Source: Streptomyces sp. NBC_00285
GTDB lineage: Bacteria; Actinomycetota; Actinomycetes; Streptomycetales; Streptomycetaceae
DNA length: 64,000 nucleotides
Reading direction: 5' to 3'
NCBI RefSeq assembly: GCF_036174265.1
Contig: NZ_CP108055.1
Span: forward strand, 3,782,001 to 3,846,000
Below the pieces are notes generated by a model, which ran no database searches, was not told where the DNA came from, and saw nothing but the letters and a program-made list of their open reading frames with translations. Within the stretch, counting starts at the first letter, position 1. The number at the start of each line of letters is the position of its first letter. The position numbers and the translations under genes are program-made. Below are positions 16,934 to 25,797 of this stretch, piece after piece.

Positions 16934-17038
16934 CCGGCCGACGGCCTCGCGCGTACTGAACTGAGGAGTTCGGCCGTGCGGGAAAGGTAGTTGAGATCTC
17001 GCTCACACCCGTTCGCCGGGGCGCCGTCATGCACGATC

Positions 17039-17749
17039 ATGAGCGGAATGGACGCTCGTTTCCTTGGCATCTCCGAGCTGGCCGAAATTCCGTCCGTGGC
17101 GGTCGTGGTCGACGTCATGCGCGCTTTCACCGTGGCCGCCTGGGCGTTCGCCCGTGGTGCGGAGAAGATCGTTCTCGCCGGGTCGCCGGACGAGGCCCTG
17201 GCGCTCAAGGCCCGTCACCCCGACTGGGTGGCCCTCAAGGACGGTGCGCCCGCGCCCGGGTTCGACACCGTCAACTCACCGGGCCTGCTGCGGACCGCCG
17301 ACCTCGGCGGACGGACCGTCGTGCAGAAGACCACCGCGGGGACGGTCGGCGCCCTCGCGGTCAAGGAAGCCCAACTGGTGCTGTGCGCCTCCTTCGTGGT
17401 GGCGCGGGCGACGGCTCGGCTCCTGCGGGAGCACGGGAGCGACCGTGTCACGTTCGTGGTCACCGGCGAGGACGGACAGGCCGACGAGGATCTGGCGTGC
17501 GCCCAGTACATCGCCGGCCGAGCCGCCGGGGCCGCGACGGACGCCGCCCCGTTCCTCCGCCGTGCCGCGGCGTCCCGGGCCGCCGCCGAGCTGGCCCAGG
17601 GGGTGCGTCAAGGAGTGCACCCCGATGACGTCGCTCTTTGTCTCGAACTCGACCGGTTCCCCTTCGCCATGGTGGCGGCTCTGGAGGGCCCGCTCATGGT
17701 CCTGCGCCCCCGTACCGTGCCGTCGCCGGCCCACAGCATCCCGGTCTGA
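17039..17749 (+). CDS. 2-phosphosulfolactate phosphatase family (ComB-like) protein
   Basis: A 236-residue protein matching the ComB family over its length, with [20 protein letters not shown] near the N-terminus, then [24 protein letters not shown] and a C-terminal region [23 protein letters not shown]. In methanogens ComB removes phosphate from 2-phosphosulfolactate in coenzyme M synthesis; actinomycetes do not make that cofactor, so the real substrate here is unknown. The ATG at 17039 and the ATG at 17048 are both possible starts; neither has a strong ribosome binding site. Confidence 0.8.
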   Translation: MSGMDARFLGISELAEIPSVAVVVDVMRAFTVAAWAFARGAEKIVLAGSPDEALALKARHPDWVALKDGAPAPGFDTVNSPGLLRTADLGGRTVVQKTTAGTVGALAVKEAQLVLCASFVVARATARLLREHGSDRVTFVVTGEDGQADEDLACAQYIAGRAAGAATDAAPFLRRAAASRAAAELAQGVRQGVHPDDVALCLELDRFPFAMVAALEGPLMVLRPRTVPSPAHSIPV

Positions 17750-17845
17750 CCGCATGCCCGACACTCTGGGACTTGGCGAACGCCCCGTGAAGATACTGCT
17801 GTTGATGTTGTTCTTGCTGCACACTCCTAGCCGGAGGCGAGGTGC

Positions 17846-18052
17846 ATGGTGCAGGCCAACACGAGCAAGGTGAGCCGCTGGGACCAGCACGGCCACGAAC
17901 ATGTCGTCCAGGTGCTGCGCAAGGGATCCCGGCGCACCATCAGCTGCGACACGTGCGGCTGGCGCAGGGACGCGCAGTTCCTGCCGTGGCTGAAGGCGGA
18001 GGAACACCTGGCGGAGGAGCATCAGGCGACGGTGGATCCGTCGGCGGGCTGA
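17846..18052 (+). CDS. Small hypothetical protein with a CxxC/HxxxxH zinc-finger-like pattern
   Basis: A 68-residue basic protein. TISCDTCGWRRD gives CxxC at about residues 34-37 and EEHLAEEHQA gives HxxxxH near 54-59, the ligand spacing of a small C2H2-type zinc site. The start ATG follows GGAGGCGAGG. It ends 3 bp before the stop of galU on the other strand, so the genes converge closely. I do not recognise a named family; a nucleic-acid-binding role is only a guess. Confidence 0.72.
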   Translation: MVQANTSKVSRWDQHGHEHVVQVLRKGSRRTISCDTCGWRRDAQFLPWLKAEEHLAEEHQATVDPSAG

Positions 18053-18055
18053 CGT

Positions 18056-18979
18056 TCAGGGGCTCTCGGAGCCCGCGGGTCCCTCGGGGGTGTCCAGGTC
18101 GCCGACCAGTCGCCGCAGCAGCGGCCCGTACTCGGGATGGGCCAGGGCGTGGGCCATCTGGGCGACCAGGTAGTCGGCCGGGTTGCCGGTGTCGTACCAG
18201 CGGCCCTGGATGACCTGGCCGTACACCGCCCGGGTGGCGGCGTAGGCGTTGATGGCGTCGGTCAGGTAGATCTCGCCGGTGCGGTGCTCGTACCAGCGGC
18301 GGGTCCGCTCGCGCAGTTCGTCGACGATGCCCGGGGTGATGACGTAGCCGCCGATGGCCGCGTACGACGAGGGCGCGGCGGTGGGGTCGGGCTTCTCGAC
18401 GAGGCCGGTGATGCGCAGGGTGCCGGCGCCGAGGTCCTCCTTGACGAGGGGCACGCCGTAGCGGCGCGACTCGGTGGGGTCCATGGGCAGCAGGGCGAGG
18501 ACGGGGCAGCCGGTCTGTTCGTAGGCGCGGATCAGCTGCTGGGCGCGCGGTACCTCGGCCACGAACACGTCGTCCGGCCACAGCACCAGGACGGGTTCTT
18601 CGCCGAAGGAACGGGCGGCGTTCAGCACCGGGGTGCCGTTGCCGTAGGGGCCGTGCTGGTCGAGGTAGGTGATGTGGCCCCTGCGGGCCAGCTCGGCGAT
18701 CTCCTCGACGGCGTCCGCGTACGCCGCCTTGCCGTCGGCGCGTAGTTGCCCGACCAGGGCGGGGTTGGGGCGGAAGTGCTCCTGGATCAGGGACTTGCCG
18801 CCGGAGACGACGATGGTGATGTCGGTGATGCCGGAGTCCACCAGCTCCCGCACGGTGTGTTCGATCACCGGCTTGTCGCCGACCGGGAGCATCTCCTTCG
18901 GCGTCGCCTTGGTCAGGGGCAGCAGTCGGGAGCCGAGTCCGGCGGCGGGGATCACAGCCCTGCGGATGGTCGGGGGCAT
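18056..18979 (-). CDS. galU: UTP--glucose-1-phosphate uridylyltransferase
   Basis: A 307-residue nucleotidyltransferase that makes UDP-glucose for glycan synthesis. AAGLGSRLLPLTKATPKEM (residues 12-30) is the nucleotide-binding signature, followed by LPVGDKPVIEH, VLWPDDVFV with the metal-binding Asp, and VEKPDP and GEIYLTDAI typical of bacterial GalU. The start ATG at 18979 has only a weak GAGAG ribosome binding site; the frame stays open upstream but without family sequence. It may be cotranscribed from the aldo/keto reductase and TetR genes upstream (32-bp gap). Confidence 0.92.
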   Translation of the reverse strand: MPPTIRRAVIPAAGLGSRLLPLTKATPKEMLPVGDKPVIEHTVRELVDSGITDITIVVSGGKSLIQEHFRPNPALVGQLRADGKAAYADAVEEIAELARRGHITYLDQHGPYGNGTPVLNAARSFGEEPVLVLWPDDVFVAEVPRAQQLIRAYEQTGCPVLALLPMDPTESRRYGVPLVKEDLGAGTLRITGLVEKPDPTAAPSSYAAIGGYVITPGIVDELRERTRRWYEHRTGEIYLTDAINAYAATRAVYGQVIQGRWYDTGNPADYLVAQMAHALAHPEYGPLLRRLVGDLDTPEGPAGSESP

Positions 18980-19011
18980 CGGGTCTCTCGGCTCTCTCTC
19001 GGGGCGTACTG

Positions 19012-19629
19012 TCAGTCGGACGGTACCGCCCCGGCGTCCGGCCGGCTCCGCAGCCCCTTGAGCAGCAGGTCCACGAGGGCCTCGAAATCCCCTTCCGCGC
19101 CCGGCTCCTCCCACTCCCCGGCGTAGACCGGGTCGTGGAAGCGGCCGGTGGCCTGGAAGAGGGCGCGGGCCGTGGTGGCGGGGTCGGTGACCGCGAAGGC
19201 GCCCGCGTCGGCGCCGGCCCGGACCAGCTGAGCCACCTGGTCGGTCAGCTCGGCGATGTGCTCACCGACCACGCCGCCGTTCTCGACCGTGAGCACCGTG
19301 TACGTGGCGAACAGCTCCGGGTCGGCGCCCGCCTTGCTGCGCTTGGCCGCGAACAGTGCGGTGAGCCAGTCCCGCAACCGGGTCTCCGGGTCCCCGTCCT
19401 CGGCGACGATGGCGGCGAGGACCTCGGTCGTCCGGTCCAGCCATCGCTGGGTCACCGCGCCGCGCAGCTCGGCCTTGGTCCCGAAGTGCCGGTAGACGCT
19501 GCCGTGGCTGACGCCGAGCGCGCGGGCCACGTCGACCACGGTGGCCTTGGCCGGGCCGTAGCGGCGCAGCACTTCCTCGGTGGCTTCGAGGATGCGCTCG
19601 GCGGTCAGGGGCTGCGGGGTCGGTGCCAT
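19012..19629 (-). CDS. TetR-family transcriptional regulator
   Basis: A 205-residue regulator. The helix-turn-helix lies at about residues 28-50 (TVVDVARALGVSHGSVYRHF). The C-terminal domain contains GGVVGEHIAELTDQVAQLVRAG and ends DFEALVDLLLKGL, a layout common in TetR_C_7-like ligand-binding domains. It is 26 bp downstream of the aldo/keto reductase gene and probably in the same transcript. The palindrome at 20683-20704 upstream of that gene is its likely binding site, giving autoregulation. Confidence 0.88.
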   Translation of the reverse strand: MAPTPQPLTAERILEATEEVLRRYGPAKATVVDVARALGVSHGSVYRHFGTKAELRGAVTQRWLDRTTEVLAAIVAEDGDPETRLRDWLTALFAAKRSKAGADPELFATYTVLTVENGGVVGEHIAELTDQVAQLVRAGADAGAFAVTDPATTARALFQATGRFHDPVYAGEWEEPGAEGDFEALVDLLLKGLRSRPDAGAVPSD

Positions 19630-19655
19630 GGGTCAGACCGTACCGGTCCGGCCGA

Positions 19656-20660
19656 TCACCGCTCGACCTGCGCCAGCTGGGCTGCCGCGTAGCGCTCGCC
19701 CGCGGCGGCACCGGCCGGTACCGCCTCCTCGATGGCCGCGAGTTCGGCGGTGTCCAGGGTGACGTCCAGCGCGCCCAGGGACTCCGTGAGCCGCTCGCGG
19801 GTGCGGGCGCCGACGAGCGGCACGATGTCGTCGCCGCGGGAGAGGACCCAGGCGATCGCGATCTGGGCCACGCTCACGTCCTTCTGTTCCGCGATCTTCC
19901 GCAGCGCCTCCACCAGGTTCAGGTTGTGCTGGAGGTTGTCGCCCTGGAAGCGGGGGGAGTGCGCGCGGAAGTCGGTCGCGGAGAGCTGCCGGTCGTGGGT
20001 GAAGTGGCCGGAGATCAGGCCGCGGGACAGGACGCCGTACGCCGTGACGGAGATCCCCAGCTCTCGGGTGACCGGCAGGATCCGGTCCTCGATGCCGCGC
20101 GAGATGAGGGAGTACTCGATCTGGAGGTCCGCGATGGGCGTGGTGGCGGCGGCCCGGCGGATCGTCTCGGCGCCGACCTCGCTGAGGCCCACGTGCCGGA
20201 CGTACCCCTGCTCGACGAGTTCCGCGATCGCGCCGACGGTCTCCTCGATCGGGACGTCCGGGTCGAGCCGGGCGATCCGGTACACGTCGATGTGGTCGAC
20301 GCCGAGGCGCTGGAGCGAGTAGGCGGCGAAGTTCTTCACGGCGGCGGGGCGGCCGTCGTAGCCGGCCCACTGGCCGTCGGGGCTGCGCAGCGCGCCGAAC
20401 TTCACGCTCAGCAGGGCCTGTTCGCGCCGGGCGGCGGGTGCGGTGCGCAGCGCCTCGCCGATCAGCATCTCGTTGTGACCCATGGCGTAGAAGTCGCCGG
20501 TGTCGAGCAGGGTCACACCGGCCTCCAGGGCCGCGTGCACGGTCGCGATCGACTCCGTCCGGTCGGCCTCGCCGTACAGCGCGGACATGCCCATGCAGCC
20601 GAGGCCGAGGGCGGAGACCTGGGGGCCGGACGTTCCGAGGGTTCGGGTGTTCATCGTCAT
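19656..20660 (-). CDS. Aldo/keto reductase
   Basis: A 334-residue NADPH-dependent reductase of the (beta/alpha)8 aldo/keto reductase fold. The catalytic Asp and Tyr are in LLDTGDFYAMGHNE and the Lys in LLSVKFGA. The usual catalytic His of the YYQHRVDP motif is missing: the equivalent stretch reads VYRIARLDP, so substrate specificity or mechanism may differ. The ATG at 20660 follows AGGGTGG; an ATG two codons later is also possible. It is the first gene of a likely two-gene operon with the TetR regulator. Confidence 0.88.
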   Translation of the reverse strand: MTMNTRTLGTSGPQVSALGLGCMGMSALYGEADRTESIATVHAALEAGVTLLDTGDFYAMGHNEMLIGEALRTAPAARREQALLSVKFGALRSPDGQWAGYDGRPAAVKNFAAYSLQRLGVDHIDVYRIARLDPDVPIEETVGAIAELVEQGYVRHVGLSEVGAETIRRAAATTPIADLQIEYSLISRGIEDRILPVTRELGISVTAYGVLSRGLISGHFTHDRQLSATDFRAHSPRFQGDNLQHNLNLVEALRKIAEQKDVSVAQIAIAWVLSRGDDIVPLVGARTRERLTESLGALDVTLDTAELAAIEEAVPAGAAAGERYAAAQLAQVER

Positions 20661-20682
20661 GCGTCCACCCTGCCATGACAGC

Positions 20683-20704
20683 TGACAGATTTCAATATCT
20701 GTTA
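20683..20704. promoter_or_regulatory. Palindromic operator upstream of the aldo/keto reductase
   Basis: TGACAGAT-N6-ATCTGTTA is a near-perfect 8-bp inverted repeat (7 of 8 matching) with a 6-base spacer, 23 bp upstream of the reductase start. The A/T-rich stretch also includes the likely promoter. Size and symmetry are typical of a TetR operator, and a TetR gene is in the same operon. Confidence 0.65.
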
Positions 20705-20749
20705 TCTGATACTTGCCAGTCGCCTGCCATCCCTGGCCGAACACAAAAC

Positions 20750-20791
20750 GGCCTCCGGTGCAGGCTCTGCGGAGAGCCTGCACCGGAGGCC
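20750..20791 (-). terminator. Strong terminator after glyS
   Basis: A perfect 19-bp stem (20750-20768 with 20773-20791) has a GCGG loop. On the minus strand it is followed by GTTTTGTGTT, giving a U-rich tail. It sits 17 bp past the glyS stop and separates glyS from the aldo/keto reductase operon. Confidence 0.88.
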
Positions 20792-20807
20792 GGGGGAACG
20801 TACGGAC

Positions 20808-22190
20808 CTAGCAGCCGATCAGCCGGCCCGCCAGGTAGCCCTCGATCTGGTCGAGGGACACACGCTCCTGCTTCATCGAGTCACGCTCGCGGACCGTCAC
20901 CGCGTTGTCCTCGAGGGTGTCGAAGTCGACCGTGACGCAGTACGGCGTACCGATCTCGTCCTGGCGGCGGTAACGGCGGCCGATCGCACCGGCGTCGTCG
21001 AACTCGATGTTCCAGTTCTGGCGCAGCGCCTGGGCAAGACCCTTGGCCTTCGGGGACAGCTCGGCGTTGCGGGAGAGCGGGAGCACCGCGACCTTCACCG
21101 GGGCCAGGCGGTGGTCGAGGCGCAGCACCGTGCGCTTCTCCAGCTTGCCCTTGGCGTTGGGCGCCTCGTCCTCGATGTAGGCGTCGAGCAGGAACGCCAG
21201 CATCGCGCGGCCGACACCGGCCGCGGGCTCGATGACGTACGGCGTCCAGCGCTCCTGGGACTCCTGGTCGTAGTAGAAGAGGTCCTGGCCGGAGGCCTTG
21301 GAGTGGGCGGTGAGGTCGTAGTCGGTGCGGTTGGCCACGCCCTCCAGCTCACCCCACTCGTTGCCGCCGAACTGGAAGCGGTACTCGATGTCGGCGGTGC
21401 GCTTGGAGTAGTGGGAGAGCTTCTCCGCCGGGTGGTCGTACCAGCGCATGTTCTCCTCGCGGAGACCAAGGCCCGTGTACCAGTTCCAGCGCTGCTCCAT
21501 CCAGTACTCCTGCCACTTCTCGTCCTCGCCCGGCTTGACGAAGAACTCCATCTCCATCTGCTCGAACTCGCGGGTGCGGAAGATGAAGTTGCCGGGCGTG
21601 ATCTCGTTGCGGAAGGACTTGCCCATCTGCGCGATGCCGAACGGCGGCTTCTTGCGCGAAGCGACCTGCACCTGGGCGAAGTTGGTGAAGATTCCCTGCG
21701 CGGTCTCGGGGCGCAGGTAGGCGACGGAGCCGCTGTCCTGCGTCGGGCCGAGGTGGGTGGAAAGGAGACCCGAGAACTGCTTGGGCTCGGTGAACTGGCC
21801 CTTGTTGCCGCAGTTGGGGCAGTTGATGTCGAGGAGGCCGTTCTCCGGGGCGTGCCCCTTCTTGGCCTCGTACGCCTCTTCCAAGTGGTCCGCGCGGTAC
21901 CGCTTGTGGCAGGAGGTGCACTCGGTGAGCGGGTCGGAGAAGGTGGCGACGTGACCGGAGGCGACCCAGACCTCGGGGGCCAGGATGACGGACGAGTCGA
22001 GACCGACCACGTCCTCGCGCGACGTCACCATGTAGCGCCACCACTGACGCTTCAGGTTCTCCTTGAGCTCGACACCCAGCGGTCCGTAGTCCCAGGCGGC
22101 CTTCTGACCGCCGTAGATCTCACTGCAGGGGAATACGAAGCCACGGCGCTTGCTCAGGCTGACGATGGTGTCGATCTTGTCGGCGGCCAC
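20808..22190 (-). CDS. glyS: Glycyl-tRNA synthetase (class II, alpha2 type)
   Basis: A 460-residue enzyme charging tRNA-Gly. The N-terminus ([20 protein letters not shown]) and class II motif 2 ([10 protein letters not shown] followed by [13 protein letters not shown]) are clear; the insertion holds CTSCHKRY and CPNCGNKG, a four-Cys zinc site. The C-terminal anticodon-binding domain includes [11 protein letters not shown] and [19 protein letters not shown]. The GTG at 22190 gives the usual start MAADKID and has an AGAGAG upstream; the in-frame ATG at 22232 would add an atypical extension. Length equals the usual homodimeric actinobacterial form. Confidence 0.95.
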   Translation of the reverse strand: MAADKIDTIVSLSKRRGFVFPCSEIYGGQKAAWDYGPLGVELKENLKRQWWRYMVTSREDVVGLDSSVILAPEVWVASGHVATFSDPLTECTSCHKRYRADHLEEAYEAKKGHAPENGLLDINCPNCGNKGQFTEPKQFSGLLSTHLGPTQDSGSVAYLRPETAQGIFTNFAQVQVASRKKPPFGIAQMGKSFRNEITPGNFIFRTREFEQMEMEFFVKPGEDEKWQEYWMEQRWNWYTGLGLREENMRWYDHPAEKLSHYSKRTADIEYRFQFGGNEWGELEGVANRTDYDLTAHSKASGQDLFYYDQESQERWTPYVIEPAAGVGRAMLAFLLDAYIEDEAPNAKGKLEKRTVLRLDHRLAPVKVAVLPLSRNAELSPKAKGLAQALRQNWNIEFDDAGAIGRRYRRQDEIGTPYCVTVDFDTLEDNAVTVRERDSMKQERVSLDQIEGYLAGRLIGC

Positions 22191-22337
22191 GGTGCTCTCT
22201 TCATTACGACGACGGGCGACGAAGCAGTCCATACGGAGCGGTGCTTCAGAGCGAATGCCTCAGGTTACCGGCGGGGCCGCCCCCTCAATCAAATCGGTTC
22301 GGCCTGCGGGCCCCTTGCGGGCCGCTCACCAGCTTTG

Positions 22338-22379
22338 TTGACAACGGTTTCCATATTTGATGAAAATGACTGTCATGAA
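22338..22379 (+). promoter_or_regulatory. znuA promoter with Zur box
   Basis: TTGACA (22338-22343) is a perfect -35 box. The stretch TTGATGAAAATGACTGTCAT (22357-22376), with half-sites TGAAAATGA and TGTCATGAA, matches the look of actinobacterial Zur boxes and lies where the -10 box and start point must be. Zn-loaded Zur bound here would block transcription of znuACB. The zur gene itself is downstream at 25175. Confidence 0.7.
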
Positions 22380-23334
22380 CGTACGACGACGCTCCATACC
22401 CGTCGCGGCGACCGCCGCGGCCGCCGCCCTCGGCCTGGCCACCCTCTCCGGCTGCTCCACCGACAGTGCCGCCGCGGGCAACACCGACCGGTTCGACGTC
22501 GTCGCGTCCTTCTACCCGATGGCCTTCCTCGCCGAGCAGATCGGCGGAGACCATGTGCACGTCACCACACTGACCCAGCCCGGCCAGGAGCCGCACGACC
22601 TGGAGATCAGCGCCAAGCAAACCGCCGCGCTCCAGGAGTCCGACGCGGTGCTCTACCTCAAGAACCTCCAGCCCTCCGTCGACGACGCGGTGTCCCAGTC
22701 GGGGCTCAAGACCAAGATCGACGCCGCCTCCCTCACCTCCCTGGAGAAGCACGGCAACGAGGTCGGCGGCCACGCGGCCGACCACGACGCCCACGAGAAC
22801 GAGGAACTGGCGGGCCTGGACCCGCACATCTGGCTCGACCCGGTGCGCTACTCCCAGGTCGCCGAGGGCGTCGGCAAGGCCTTCGAGAAGGCCGACCCGG
22901 ACAACGCGGCCGACTACAGGGCCAACACCGCGGCGCTCGTGAAGAAACTCGGCGCCCTGAACACGCAGTTCGCCACGGGGCTCAGGAGCACCGGGAACAA
23001 GGTCTTCATCACCACCCACGCCGCCTTCGGCTACCTCGCCGAGCGCTACGGCCTGACCGAGGAGGCCATCAACGGCCTCGACCCCGAGTCGGAGCCAAGT
23101 GCCAACCGCGTCAAGGACCTTGAGAAGATGGCGAAGGCCGACGGCGTCACCACCGTGTTCTACGAGACGCTCGTCAGCGACAAGACCGCGAAGACCATCG
23201 CCTCCGACGCCGGGCTGAAGACGGACGTCCTCGACCCGATCGAGGGCATCACCGCCAAGTCCCGCGGCAAGGACTACTTCTCGGTCCAGGAAGCCAACCT
23301 CAAGGCCCTCCAGACCGCGTTGGGGGCCAAGTGA
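22375..23334 (+). CDS. znuA: Zinc ABC transporter substrate-binding lipoprotein
   Basis: A 319-residue cluster A-I binding protein. The signal peptide MNVRRRSIPVAATA ends in the lipobox ATLSGC, so it is a membrane-anchored lipoprotein outside the cell. A His/Asp-rich stretch (EKHGNEVGGHAADHDAHENE) followed by LDPHIWLDP, plus TTHAAFGYLAERYGL and PIEGI, give zinc ligands and family signatures. In-frame TTG/ATG codons at 22357, 22360 and 22366 lie within the Zur box; promoter spacing favours the leaderless ATG at 22375. It is the first gene of znuACB. Confidence 0.93.
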   Translation: MNVRRRSIPVAATAAAAALGLATLSGCSTDSAAAGNTDRFDVVASFYPMAFLAEQIGGDHVHVTTLTQPGQEPHDLEISAKQTAALQESDAVLYLKNLQPSVDDAVSQSGLKTKIDAASLTSLEKHGNEVGGHAADHDAHENEELAGLDPHIWLDPVRYSQVAEGVGKAFEKADPDNAADYRANTAALVKKLGALNTQFATGLRSTGNKVFITTHAAFGYLAERYGLTEEAINGLDPESEPSANRVKDLEKMAKADGVTTVFYETLVSDKTAKTIASDAGLKTDVLDPIEGITAKSRGKDYFSVQEANLKALQTALGAK

Positions 23335-23353
23335 GCATGAACCGGAGGACGGT

Positions 23354-24112
23354 ATGACCGAGTCCGTCGTAGCGCTGCGCGGTGTCCGCGCCGACCTGGG
23401 CTCGCGCCCCGTCCTGCGCGGCATCGACCTCACCGTGAACCGCGGTGAGGTCGTCGCGCTGCTCGGCGCCAACGGCTCCGGCAAGTCGACGGCGATCCGC
23501 ACGATCATCGGCCAGGTGCCCACGGCCGCCGGTGAGATCGAGCTCTTCGGCACTCCGCGCGCACGGTTCCGGGACTGGGCGCGCGTCGGATACGTCCCGC
23601 AGCGCACCACCGCCGCGGGCGGCGTCCCCGCGACCGTCACCGAGATCGTGTCCTCCGGGCGCCTGTCGCGCGCCCGCTTCGGCGTGCTCCGCAGGGCCGA
23701 CCACGAGGCCGTGCGCCGGGCCCTGGAGCTGGTCGGCATGGCGGACCGCGCGAAGGACTCCGTGAACGCCCTGTCCGGCGGCCAGCACCAGCGGGTGCTG
23801 ATCGCCCGCGCGCTCGCCGCCGAACCCGAACTGCTGGTCATGGACGAGCCGATGGCGGGCGTGGACCTGGCCAGCCAGGAGGTCCTCGCACAGACCCTCA
23901 CCCGCCAGGTCGCCGAGGGCGCCACCGTCCTGCTCGTGCTGCACGAACTGGGCCCGCTGGAGCCCCTGATCGACCGGGCGGTCGTCCTGCGCGACGGCTG
24001 TGTGCAGCACGACGGACCGCCTCCGCGGGCCCTCGGCCAGCACGCCCTCCCCGGCCACGACCACGTCCACCCCCACGAACACGAACCGATCCGTACGGGG
24101 CTGCTGAGCTGA
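23354..24112 (+). CDS. znuC: Zinc ABC transporter ATP-binding protein
   Basis: A 252-residue ATPase driving zinc uptake. Walker A GANGSGKS is at residues 38-45, the signature LSGGQHQ at 140-146, Walker B LLVMDE at 160-165, and the switch His in VLLVLHELG. The C-terminus has a His-rich tail (HALPGHDHVHPHEHEP) that may sense or buffer zinc. It lies 19 bp after znuA and overlaps znuB by one base. Confidence 0.93.
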   Translation: MTESVVALRGVRADLGSRPVLRGIDLTVNRGEVVALLGANGSGKSTAIRTIIGQVPTAAGEIELFGTPRARFRDWARVGYVPQRTTAAGGVPATVTEIVSSGRLSRARFGVLRRADHEAVRRALELVGMADRAKDSVNALSGGQHQRVLIARALAAEPELLVMDEPMAGVDLASQEVLAQTLTRQVAEGATVLLVLHELGPLEPLIDRAVVLRDGCVQHDGPPPRALGQHALPGHDHVHPHEHEPIRTGLLS

Positions 24113-25071
24113 TGGACCTCCTCGACTACGCCTTCATGCAGCGGGCCCTGCTCGCCGCCGTCCTGGTCGGCATCACCGCCCCCGCCGTCGGCATCTACCT
24201 CGTCCAGCGCCGCCAGGCCCTCATGGGCGACGGTATCGGCCATGTCGCGATGACCGGCGTCGGCCTCGGCTTCCTGCTCTCCTGGTCACCGGTGTGGATG
24301 GCGACCGTCGTCTCGGTGCTCGGCGCGGTCCTCATGGAGCTGATCCGCTGGTACGGAAAGACGCGGGGCGACATCGCCCTCGCGATGCTCTTCTACGGCG
24401 GCATGGCCGGCGGCGTGATGTTCATCAACCTCGCGCCCGGCGGCTCGAACGCCAACCTGACGTCGTACCTGTTCGGTTCGCTCTCCACGGTCTCCGAGTC
24501 GGACGTCACGGCGATCTGTGTGCTGGCCGCGTTCGTGGTCCTCGTCACCCTCGGTCTGCGCCGCCAGCTCTTCGCGGTCAGCCAGGACGAGGAGTTCGCC
24601 CGGGTCACCGGGCTGCCGGTGCGCGCGCTGAACCTGCTGACGGCGATCACAGCCGCGGTGACGGTGACCGTCGCGATGCGCGTGGTCGGGTTGCTGCTGG
24701 TCAGCGCGTTGATGGTGGTGCCGGTGGCGGCGGCGCAGCAGCTCACCCGGAGCTTCGCGGCGACGTTCGCGATCGCGGTGGCCATCGGTGTGACGGTGAC
24801 CATCGGCGGCACCGTGACGTCGTACTACCAGGACGTGCCGCCCGGCGCGACGATCGTGCTGCTGACCATCGCGGCCTTCATCGTGCTGACCGTCCTGGCG
24901 ACCCCGCTGGCCCGTCGCCGCGCCCGCGCGGCGGCCGCCCGGCAGCCGGCCGGCGATCCTGCGGAGTGTGCGATTCCGGCCAGTCGGGAGGCGGACAGCA
25001 CGGTCGGCGTCCGCCCCGGCACAGACGGGGCTGGCACAATGGCCCGGCAGGCGCCGATGCAAGACGTGTGA
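24112..25071 (+). CDS. znuB: Zinc ABC transporter permease
   Basis: A 319-residue ABC-3 family permease with seven to nine hydrophobic segments, beginning MDLLDYAFMQRALLAAVLVG and including RRQALMGDGIGHVAMTGVGL and RVVGLLLVSALMVVPVAAAQ, which are conserved in ZnuB/TroC proteins. The last 50 residues form an unstructured polar tail. The ATG shares its first base with the last base of the znuC stop, so the genes are translationally coupled. Confidence 0.92.
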   Translation: MDLLDYAFMQRALLAAVLVGITAPAVGIYLVQRRQALMGDGIGHVAMTGVGLGFLLSWSPVWMATVVSVLGAVLMELIRWYGKTRGDIALAMLFYGGMAGGVMFINLAPGGSNANLTSYLFGSLSTVSESDVTAICVLAAFVVLVTLGLRRQLFAVSQDEEFARVTGLPVRALNLLTAITAAVTVTVAMRVVGLLLVSALMVVPVAAAQQLTRSFAATFAIAVAIGVTVTIGGTVTSYYQDVPPGATIVLLTIAAFIVLTVLATPLARRRARAAAARQPAGDPAECAIPASREADSTVGVRPGTDGAGTMARQAPMQDV

Positions 25072-25174
25072 GAGCCGAAGGGGCGCGTGGAGGCCCGGAG
25101 GGCTGAGCCCGGTCGCGGTCTCGTCCTCGGCACCGGACGCCCCATAAGCGATCACGCCAGTGAAGGAGGAACCC

Positions 25175-25591
25175 GTGACGACCGCAGGACCGCCCGTGAA
25201 GGGCCGTGCCACCCGGCAGCGGGCCGCCGTGGCGGCGGCGCTCGACGAGGTCGACGAGTTCCGCAGCGCGCAGGAACTGCACGACATGCTCAAGCACAAG
25301 GGCGACGCCGTCGGTCTGACCACGGTCTACCGCACGCTCCAGAACCTCGCCGACGCGGGCGAGGTCGACGTCCTGCGCACCTCCGACGGCGAGTCCGTCT
25401 ACCGGCGCTGCTCCACCGGCGAGCACCACCACCACCTCGTCTGCCGGATCTGCGGCAAGGCGGTGGAGGTCGAGGGCCCGGCCGTGGAGACGTGGGCGGA
25501 CGCGATCGCGGCCGAGCACGGATACGTCAACGTGGCCCACACCGTGGAGATCTTCGGGACCTGCGCGGACTGTGCGGCGGTCAAGGACTGA
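25175..25591 (+). CDS. zur: Zinc uptake regulator Zur (Fur family)
   Basis: A 138-residue zinc-responsive repressor. The winged helix spans about residues 10-80 (TRQRAAVAAALDEVDEFRSA, TTVYRTLQNLADAGEVDVL). Metal sites are visible in HHHHLVCRICGKAVE and the C-terminal CADC. The GTG at 25175 has the ribosome binding site AAGGAGG; an upstream in-frame GTG at 25160 has none. It lies 103 bp after znuB, so it may also have its own promoter, and it is followed by a strong terminator. Confidence 0.95.
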   Translation: MTTAGPPVKGRATRQRAAVAAALDEVDEFRSAQELHDMLKHKGDAVGLTTVYRTLQNLADAGEVDVLRTSDGESVYRRCSTGEHHHHLVCRICGKAVEVEGPAVETWADAIAAEHGYVNVAHTVEIFGTCADCAAVKD

Positions 25592-25617
25592 CCTGAGCCG
25601 ACCGCAGGGCGACACGG

Positions 25618-25651
25618 ACCCCACCCATGGACCGACGGGTGGGGTTCTTTC
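25618..25651 (+). terminator. Terminator after zur
   Basis: ACCCCACCC (25618-25626) pairs with GGGTGGGGT (25637-25645) around a 10-base loop, followed by TCTTT. It ends the znuACB-zur transcript. Confidence 0.82.
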
Positions 25652-25674
25652 ATGGCCGTTTCACAGTTTCGTCG

Positions 25675-25686
25675 AGGGTTAACCCT
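25675..25686. promoter_or_regulatory. 12-bp palindrome upstream of the secreted protease
   Basis: AGGGTTAACCCT is a perfect palindrome directly abutting TTGACT (25686-25691), a -35-like hexamer, about 110 bp before the protease start. It could be an operator. No regulator gene is adjacent. Confidence 0.4.
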
Positions 25687-25797
25687 TGACTCACACGCCA
25701 CTCAATGACATGGCCAGGTCAAGCGTGCCACTCTCCCTCCTGTTCTCACGCAGTTCCCGCACGGCACCTCCACCCCACGTCGCAGTAGGAGTCACGA

